A stretch of DNA of 64,000 nt from Ciona savignyi. Lineage: Eukaryota; Chordata; Ascidiacea; Phlebobranchia; Cionidae. Shown one piece after another: positions 56,480 through 64,000 of this stretch. Location: positions 345,160 through 409,159 of the forward strand of contig CH003313.1 of assembly GCA_000149265.1 (NCBI GenBank), read 5' to 3'. The number at the start of each line of letters is the position of its first letter. Position 1 is the stretch's first letter. A program made the translations under genes and the position numbers. Under the pieces are notes generated by a model. That model did not search any database. It had not been told where the DNA came from and worked only from the letters and a program-made list of their open reading frames with translations.

Positions 56480-59400
56480 TTATTCCTCTTTCTTTCCCTT
56501 CTTAAACTTTTTGCACTTCACGAGCGATTCCTCATAAAGGTTGTTCATTCCAAAATCTCTCTTCACATTTTCCTATATTTAAAAACATAATCTTAACAGC
56601 AGCATACCCAATGGGTTAAACTTTTTGAGTAGCATGGGACAAATTAGGACACTTGTATACACCATCTCTTAAAATTTAATTTAACCCTTTAGAAACGAAA
56701 TTGTTTTTGCGCGTTTTGACAGAGTCCGCTTTGTAGTGCTGTAGCGCCTCTTGTGTTATAGTTAGGGTAAAATGTTAGACCAAACTTTAGCAGTTTCGAC
56801 AAGAAATTTTGGAGATTTTTCATTTTAAATGAGCACATGTCAAAAAAGCTAAATTTGTACATCTCGTTTTTAAGGGGTTAAATTAAAGCAAGGATTAAAC
56901 AGTGAAAATTAGATATTCCGGTACTAAATTTTAAATATTAATAAAACGTAGTAAACGACTAATTTTAATAATTTACATGGAAGATTAGAGTTCCAGCCCA
57001 ACTTACCGCAGAGAAAACATATTTAACGAACTTTTTATTCGTTCCTAACATCGGTCGCCAATCTACTGCCTTCCCATCCTCGAAGACAATGAAAGTTGGT
57101 AATTGTTGAGACATTGTTGACGCGCTGACACCATACCTGTCATCAAAATTTGGTCATGTCAATCAAAAATTTAACATAAACCCATTTCATCTGTGTATGT
57201 ATTGCAATTTTTGTAACAGTTTTGTTTTATTCTAAATTTAACGATATCCATATTCATAATACTACTTATATACCATTTTATTTATCATTTTCTATTACAT
57301 TAAAAAAATGGTACAGGGTACTATAATTAATATCCATGGTACTGGTTTCTTAAATAATTTTGTTTTTTTGTACTTGTTTTCTTAAATATTTGAAAATTTC
57401 TTTCATTTAAAATATATCATTTAGGTGCTTCTTAACCAACTTAATGCAGTGGTAGGCCCATTAAAAATAAAGCACACAGAACAAAATTTTGCCACAAAAA
57501 CTTACATTTTAGCAGCTTTAGGGTATTTCCCAATATCGATTTTCCCGAACCTTAGGTATGTGGTGGCATATTCATTGGAAAGTTCAGAGAATACTGGAGA
57601 CACCGAGTGGCAATGTGGAGACCAGGTTGTGTAGAATTCTACGACCCATGTCACTCGTCTGTCTTCGTCTAATGCCTCCTGTGCATGGAAGGGAATGTCA
57701 GTCAACAACACAAAGTTTTACAATTGATTAAAAAAATTCCATTTTTATCTTATTAATTTAAACAAATACTAATGTCTTTATCACCAGTGTAACAAGAACA
57801 TTGTGTAAATATTTTACAATAAAACAACACAAGCCTGTAGGTGGTACAAATTTTTATTTATTGGTATTTGATGTCTAAATCATAAAACAACCAAAAATAA
57901 AAACAAGGTAACTCCCTAAACTGCAATACATTTTGTAAAAGAGAGTCTATATATGGCAGTTACTACTTGGAGTCTTGCTATATGGTTACTAGGTAATAAC
58001 TTAAACATTTGTTAAGTGGATTACTGAAAAACTTGGGTTGCCTGGCAATTAGAAATTAAAGATATAATTTGTTAAAATGCTGTTGGTAGTGGGAAACTTT
58101 TAGTGCTGGTAGTATTAGTACGTAATATGTATAAGAGGTACTTGTAATGTGCTGTGCAAACATTAATACAATTTGAAAAGTATAAATATATGGAATTCTG
58201 CAAAGCTTGGTATTTGTGTTTTTCTGTAAAGCATCTTATAAATGCATCTTAAAGCATCTCATATTGTCCTACAAAGCAATTTCCTCTAAAGTAACAACCC
58301 AAATCCATTATGGATTAACATAAATTATTATCTGGGTCACAGCACAAGAACAAAAGAAATTAATTAAAAGCAGATGCTATATGGGCCATAACAACAGTGA
58401 GCACAAAAGGTTGTACATGATGTGCCTTTGCACTAACAAAACAATAAGAATAAATACGTTGGTTCTTATATTTTTGTTGTAATGTTGTTGTATAAATATA
58501 GCATATTCATAATTTTTTACTCTCCTATCACAATGACTTAGTAGCGGTTGGTAGATGGGCTTATAAGGTTTGTCCCTTGTTATAACACCGGTGTCAGAAT
58601 ACACACTTTCGGGTTTCATAAGCTATGTGTTACAAATTACAATCAATGCTTTGTTTAATACTTTGTGTTGCTTCATTTATGGTTTATTCCAATTTATTGG
58701 ATCAAGGCAATATTTGTCAAGTCAGTTCCCATATACATCAAACAACAGGGCAGCAAGGTCTGAATCTTTAGTTTAACTGGAAAGGTCTTTGTGCTTAACA
58801 TACATACTATGCTACAGAACAAAACCTCCGTATCTTTTATTACTTTGGAGTTGAACAAAAACATTTGAACCACCCGCTGATCTATGTACATCTGCTAATT
58901 TTCTAAGAATCACAACTCAACATATATATATTAATATTACTAACCTGCAATGTTGTGTCACTAAAATAAGTAAGATCTTCTGGAACATCGGTAAAATAAT
59001 CCGGGAACAACCACAAACGAACTGTGGAGAAAACAAGATTAAGACAGTTGTTTTAACGATAGCCATAAACTTGATGTTTAGAGTGGAAAGGTGCATAGCA
59101 TTTCAGTATGCATGTTTGTGTTATAATACTATTTTATAGAGTTTAAATATGTCTACATCAATTTTGTCAAAATTTGATTTTTTGCAAATGACAATCTTCT
59201 AATGTAGTTAACTTTTATCATACCAGTATAAAAAGGTTTTAGTTAAATGAAATTAAAAATTAAATGTTACTTACACACACACAGGGCACAGTAGACAATA
59301 CTGAATCTTGGGTCTAATCTGTAGAACAAAGCAGCGCTTGCAAGTTTAGAGTACATTAATGTACTTGTTATCATCTGTTCCGCTGATACAGCCGCTCTGT

Positions 59401-60437
59401 TCTTAATGACGATCAAACTTAACAGAAACATCCCAATTTCCACTTCTCTCTAAAGAAAATATTATGTAACAACAAGGTAACTACTGCAATAGAATTACAT
59501 GGGCAATCTTAAAATTACTGGTACCTTGCGAATATGCACAAGTGTTATCACACAGGTAATCATCAGATACCTTTATGCCTACCTTTTGGGTTACCACAGC
59601 TAGTGCAGTATGTTTTATATGATTAAAACAATTCTTCAATTTAGTAGAACTCATTAATCCACTGGGTTCGGGCCATGTCCGCTAAATGCCTTACACAAAG
59701 ACACAACCAACTAGATAGTTTAAAACCTTCACCCTTTGGCTGAAAGGCGACACACCAACTATTTCATGGTGTTCTTGAATGAACCACTGAACAGTATTGT
59801 TTATACCCAAGGGTTCAATGGTTGAAACTATAACACAGAACTATATTCACCATATTCAAGACACTATAATACCATCAGACTGCAGTCATGAGATAATCTG
59901 AATATTACTGTTGTTATAACACCTTTTATTGTTTTCACCAATAGGGCAAATAATTATACAATCCTACATCTTTGAAATGAAAAATTGCAGGCAATTAAGA
60001 TTCCTCAAAAAAACTATGAGGGGATGAAAGATGGAAAATTGACTATAAAAGTGTACATGGATTTCTCACTATTACAGCAACAATTCTTGTAAGCAGAACC
60101 TAACATATCGCAGACTGTATATTAAAAACACTTAATAAATACTAAATTAAATTTACCCTAATCTTGGACACATTCTAAATAACAATACTCAACTTGACTA
60201 CTTGTGTTAATACAAATTAGAAATATACACTTCACTTACAAATCAAACCATACTCACCCAATCAAAAGTACACACATCCCCATCAAATGCAGGCATGTAG
60301 CTGCATATTGGAGGGATCTTCCGCAATAATATAAACAACATGCTCATAATAATACTGGAAACTAATCCAGGTGTCAGTGCTTTTCGAACCGACTTTGAAT
60401 TTTTTAGGAAAAGCAATAAGGGCGTAATAACTGCCAT
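56480..60437 (-). CDS. TMX2: Thioredoxin-related transmembrane protein 2 (TMX2)
   Basis: Six minus-strand exons: 60258-60437, 59275-59449, 58945-59021, 57506-57678, 57007-57136, 56480-56572. Phases agree throughout and give 275 residues. The N-terminus 'MAVITPLLLFL', the first membrane segment, 'RKIPPICSYMP' and 'CTFDW' match TMX2. They are followed by 'REVEIGMFLLSLIVIKNR', 'MYSKLASAALFYRLD', the domain start 'DEDRRVTWVVEFYTTW', and 'LRFGKIDIGKYP' with 'QQLPTFIVFEDGK'. The active-site position reads WSPHC, with a single Cys instead of CxxC; vertebrate TMX2 is also non-canonical here. The chain ends KKEE, a dilysine KKxx signal expected to retain it in the ER. TMX2 is a membrane protein of the ER and mitochondria-associated membranes. 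Start at the Met of MAVITP was preferred over an in-frame ATG ten codons upstream because the family begins there. Confidence 0.93.
59535..59775 (-). repeat. SINE family B copy in TMX2 intron 1
   Basis: Plus strand shows 'caagtgttatcacacaggta', 'atcatcagatacctttatgcc', 'gcagtatgttttatatgatt', 'ttcgggccatgtccgctaaatg' and 'accctttggctgaaaggcgac', the full family B order in reverse complement. Confidence 0.7.
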
Positions 60438-60996
60438 TTTGATACTAAAATCTGCAAGAAATGGCAAAAATAAGTTTCCACTGGTACTGAAATTTGCTAT
60501 ATTTGGTTTAAAATTAATTTTATTTAACTATTTTTAGTCTACGCCTAAGGTGGATACTAGTTAACTCATACACTATACGCAGTTCTAAATTGTATCGTTT
60601 ATATTATAGATCTAGGTAAAAATGTAAGTACATTTAACAATGTTCTCTAGCTCTTGTAGATAGGTCCAAAGTAAATTTATACTACACTGTACACTCTATG
60701 GCTTTGCCTTATATACAATACATTTTTTTTTATTTCTTCCGCATCAGACATCATAGCCAATAAACCAGTTTACGTTATCTCCCACCTTTTCTTTTTCCTA
60801 AACATGTGTCGGCACTTTAAATGTAAATTGGCGATAAATAGGATTTCACACGTCTGAAACACACTTAATTAGTGACCCTCACAGCTCTGTTGTCGAACTT
60901 CATCTAAACCGGTCTAGATTGGCGGGTCTTTTATCAATCCGGTAGTTGGGGCTGAAGTGCATTTTACGCTGGCGGGTGGCTAATTTGAGGCATTTG

Positions 60997-61111
60997 GTAC
61001 GGTCGTGTGGCCGAATGGTTAACGCGACCGATACATATACCTACTCCTACAAAAACGGTCCTAGTGATGAGCCCATCATGGGTTCGAAACTTGACTCGGT
61101 AAAAAAAAAAG
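60997..61111 (+). mobile_element. Intact SINE family A copy with 13-bp target-site duplication
   Basis: The 13-bp flank TTTGAGGCATTTG occurs at 60984-60996 and again, unchanged, at 61112-61124. Between them lie about 115 bp with an A-box-like 'gtggccgaatggttaacgcg', the core 'acggtcctagtgatgagccc', a B-box 'gggttcgaaac' and a 10-nt A tail. This is the structure of a tRNA-derived SINE moved by target-primed reverse transcription. The perfect duplication implies a recent insertion. Confidence 0.9.
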
Positions 61112-61282
61112 TTTGAGGCATTTGAAAGTTTAAAGATTTTTTAAAATTTGTATTTTACTTTTTCATTTTTTTGCAGAAAAAAAAATAAACTTGGTGAAAA
61201 AATATATTTAATTCAACTCGTTTAAATGAAAACCGGAAGCCCCAGTCACGAAAAAAATATGGTGTCAAGCATCGTCTTATTC

Positions 61283-61396
61283 GTCTGGCCGGTTAGCCAG
61301 GCGGTTAAGTGCGTCGCCTTTTAATCGAAAGGTTGCAAAACGGTTTTTGTGACCAGCCCATCATGGTTTCGAAACTTAAATCAATTAAAAAAAGTT
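61283..61396 (+). repeat. Chimeric SINE: family B head joined to family A tail
   Basis: The 5' part, 'ccaggcggttaagtgcgtcg' with 'aatcgaaaggttgcaa', is the tRNA-like head of family B. The 3' part, 'gtgaccagcccatcatggtt' with 'tcgaaacttaaatcaatt' and an A run, is family A. Confidence 0.65.
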
Positions 61397-61819
61397 GTTG
61401 ACGAGGTGGAATTAATGAAAAGATCATCGTCCCTTCATGAGTGATTGTTTGTATGCCTAGTAACCAATAACGCTCAGCACTTATAAATCAAATCTCACCT
61501 ATATAATTAAACAACAAAACACTGCAAAATTCGGTTGAAATCGTCTACTGTTTTAAACATAAAAATTTCAACTATTACGACATATAATTTAAAACAAGCA
61601 ATATTCTGTACTTTAGGTTAATAGGCCTATAACAGAGTAATGTAACTTATTATGCGTTTTTTTGGAAATAGGGACACACATGTTGGTTTTATGCGAAATT
61701 TTTAATTTTTTTTCTTCATTTCCTTTAACGCGGTTTCTTGTCCGTCCGAAATATGGAGTTTTTATATGGAGTTTGTCCAAATGGAGTTTTTTAATCAAAA
61801 ATAACTTTCAGTTAGATGG

Positions 61820-61880
61820 AAGATAATATAACCTATAGGTAGATAATATAACCTATAATATGTATAACCTATAATATGTA
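61820..61880 (+). repeat. Short tandem repeat
   Basis: 'agataatataacctata' occurs twice and 'ataacctataatatgta' twice in overlapping succession. Confidence 0.75.
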
Positions 61881-62589
61881 AAACAAACAAAAATTTAGTG
61901 CAGTGATGGAGAATCTATGACGAGATTTTTAATACTGGCACGCGACGCATTCCGAAAAAACGGCACAAATGTTTTTTATCGAATCTTACGGCCAGCTTTA
62001 AACCTATTGTTATTCAAAACCAGCTTCCATTAAAGCTCGTGTGTTATATATTATGGGATATAAGGTTATTATCTCACTTGTTTTATTGAATATTTTCAGT
62101 GAAATCAGTTAAAATCACATAATCGTCTGCTTGCAGAAACAAACGTTATACACTTTGTAGGATATAAGGTATAACAAGTGTGGTGAGGTAGCCAGGGAAT
62201 CGTTTCTGCATGCAGAAAATGTAGCGTATACACTCTTTATTTATTACGGATAACAACCTTATCACTCACTTACATCAACCACGTATCAACACCACAGCAG
62301 TTAAAAATAATGCGAATAAACTTACCAGCACTCCCAGTGTGGTAACATGGATCCTTGCTGCAATCATCAGTATTTTACATTTGCTGGACATCCACTTTTG
62401 GCTATTTATTTTATTTGTTTTTATTATTTTTTTTATTTTAACATTTTGTTTGTTTATCATCAAATATATACATTAGTGGTATGCAATTTGAGTGTAATAA
62501 ATATAATATTTAATGTAAATATGTCCCAATAGGTGTGCTTAAAACTAATAGTGTCAACTGACATTAGTGGAATTTCATTTTAGGGTTTT

Positions 62590-62890
62590 TTTTCTTGTTC
62601 CACTCTGGTCCACGCATTCGGGCCACACCTTCCTATAAAGCCGGCTCCCCCCGGTAGGCTACTGGTCGCGCTTTACCACACACTCTTCTTCAGGACTCTA
62701 TGCCGTTTGGTCTTAATTTATTTTTTTGCTTATTATTGTCATTTTGCTTAGGTTTGGCGACCGCGTTCGCTATATTTATTAAATTATATCCTTTTAAATT
62801 ACGTGTTTTAATCGACTGTTTGTTTTGTCGTTTTTCTCCTGTTCCAGTGTCGTGATTCGATTCGTTTGCCATTTTTACTACTGGGGCAAA
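62590..62890 (-). pseudogene. Possible end of a decayed transposable element
   Basis: On the minus strand a 60-codon Lys/Asn-rich open frame (62872-62690) ends in 'gagtcctgaagaagagtgtg', followed by a GC-rich stretch with 'gtagcctaccggggggagcc'. Such a GC-rich tail after a lysine-rich frame is reminiscent of a non-LTR retrotransposon, but no reverse transcriptase motif is visible. Confidence 0.2.
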
Positions 62891-63324
62891 AAAATAAATA
62901 AACTAAAACTAAACTAAACGACGGACTAGTTAAATTAAGTTCACATGTTGATAGATGTTAGCTAATAGAAGCTGGGTAAGCTGCGATTTCCCGGGTAAAA
63001 ATTACAAGGAATGATGGCTAATATATATGGCCTTTTTTCCGAGAATAAATTTTAACAAAAAATCCAAGCGGAATAACCCATAGACACCCAAAAAGCTATT
63101 TGATAGCTTCTTGGAGTTGTCCAAAAACGATCACACCCTTAAATTTGTTTAACTGGCTAAGAGGTTCAAGGTGAACCCAAAGCATTCTACATAAAAAAAA
63201 TGTAAAATGTTTATCACCATAGTTATTTTGAACAATTTAGTAACATTTTCTGCAACCCTTCTTCACGTTTAAGATCCTAAACAGATCAAAACATACATAA
63301 AAAAGTACAATAGATATAGTAGGC

Positions 63325-63575
63325 CTTATTCTGAAACTGGTCACTAGCTAGTCGGGTGTGTCCTTGGGCAAGGCACTTACGGAAATTGCCTGAACACAGC
63401 GGATTGATGGGTTCTACTAAATTGAAGGAACGTGCAGCCTAAATCATACATATCACAATGCAATAGCTCCGGTAACCCAACGATGGGCGCGAGGTGATCC
63501 GACCATTGCCCGTGTGTTAACCCCCTTGGTTTTCCTATTTACGGGGATAAACATGAATTTCCTATCCTATCCTAC
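63325..63575 (+). repeat. SINE family B copy, body and tail
   Basis: 'ggtcactagctagtcgggtg', 'tgggcaaggcacttacgg', 'gattgatgggttctactaaa', 'gaggtgatccgaccattgcc' and 'ggggataaacatgaatt' end in 'cctatcctatcct', which appears to be the short 3' tail repeat of this family. Confidence 0.75.
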
Positions 63576-63938
63576 TACTCTTCGCGACCCCTTAAATTAA
63601 CAGCGTTTACGGAAAAAAACTATAAAATCAGGTTAAAACACTTTTAGTAAGTTTCATTACAAGGTTTATACATGCACGAATTTAACAAGTATATACTACT
63701 GAACTAATAATGGATAATAGTTTATTTTGTTAGCACCGGAACCCATCGGTTTATGATTGCAGAAACAAACTACACAAAAATATAGTATGGTATATACATA
63801 TTGTGGTGAGGCAGCCTGTTGGGATATTTATACATATCGGGTAGAGTAAAGAAGTGGTTGGCGCTCTTAATTTTACATTTTATTGTGCGCAAAGAGCGGT
63901 TCTGATATTCTTAACGTTTTCACAATATTTATAGAGCG

Positions 63939-64000
63939 TCCTCGTTAGTATAGTGGTGAGTATCCCCGCCTGTCACGCGGGAGACCGGGGTTCGATTCCC
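63939..64000 (+). tRNA. trnD-GUC: tRNA-Asp (GUC), cut by the window end
   Basis: The sequence starts TCCTCGTTAGTATAGTGG (D-arm and A box). It has the anticodon loop CTGTCAC with anticodon GTC at 63972-63974 and continues to the T-arm GGTTCGATTCC. All 62 visible bases agree with the standard eukaryotic tRNA-Asp as I know it. About ten bases of the 3' acceptor strand lie beyond the window. No intron. Confidence 0.95.

Larger units (their letters stand above)
60438..63938. other. Gene-free interval upstream of TMX2
   Basis: About 3.5 kb. The first few hundred bases should contain the TMX2 promoter. The remainder holds SINEs (60997-61111, 61283-61396, 63325-63575) and a tandem repeat near 61820. 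Two related stretches near 62135-62200 and 63758-63820 share 'gcagaaacaaac' and 'gtggtgaggcagcc'. A minus-strand segment (about 62590-62890) looks like the end of a decayed transposable element. No supported coding exon. Confidence 0.5.

Noticed and set aside
60438..60467. Alternative TMX2 start ten codons upstream (MPFLADFSIK)
   Set aside because: TMX2 proteins begin close to the MAV..P segment; the extension adds nothing family-like.
1..64000. CRISPR arrays, operons, ribosome-binding sites or prokaryotic defence genes
   Set aside because: The window is spliced animal DNA. The only regular arrays are the coding TSP1-like and PPTE repeats and short tandem repeats.

Overview
The window looks like nuclear DNA of an ascidian tunicate, most likely Ciona. 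It is AT-rich with compact GT-AG introns and a chordate-type gene set, and short tRNA-derived SINEs recur throughout. This species call is inference from gene content and repeats; no search was run. Exon models were built by hand from splice sites, reading-frame phase and family similarity.

Layout, left to right. (1) 176-2030 (+): the last two exons of an unrecognised serine-rich, probably disordered protein. (2) 3741-19540 (+): a 13-coding-exon Musashi RNA-binding protein with two RRM domains. Its introns hold a SINE trimer, a degenerate CCCTAA-like tract and a hAT-type MITE. (3) 19541-25621: about 6 kb with no convincing gene. (4) 25622-30225 (+): a six-exon beta-1,4-galactosyltransferase-family Golgi enzyme whose usual donor-pocket tyrosine is replaced. 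(5) 30226-34347: about 4 kb without a supported gene. (6) 34348-55860 (+): a gene of about 30 exons for a large secreted mosaic protein. Domain order is signal peptide, SEA-like modules, two sushi domains, 17 TSP1-like repeats, a 27-unit PPTE tetrapeptide tract and a C-terminal VWA domain. (7) 56480-60437 (-): a six-exon TMX2-type thioredoxin-related ER membrane protein, convergent with (6). (8) 60438-63938: gene-free and SINE-rich. (9) 63939-64000: a tRNA-Asp(GUC) cut by the window edge.

The genes do not form a pathway; this is an ordinary stretch of animal chromosome. The most notable object is the SEA/sushi/TSP1/VWA gene. Its repeat array is built mainly of 135-nt phase 1-1 exons. Two of those exons carry opposite single-base length changes (271 instead of 270 nt, and 134 instead of 135 nt), which are either sequence errors or real lesions. 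Mobile DNA includes two tRNA-derived SINE families, one copy with a perfect 13-bp target-site duplication, a chimeric SINE, a hAT MITE and a pogo/Tigger-like MITE.
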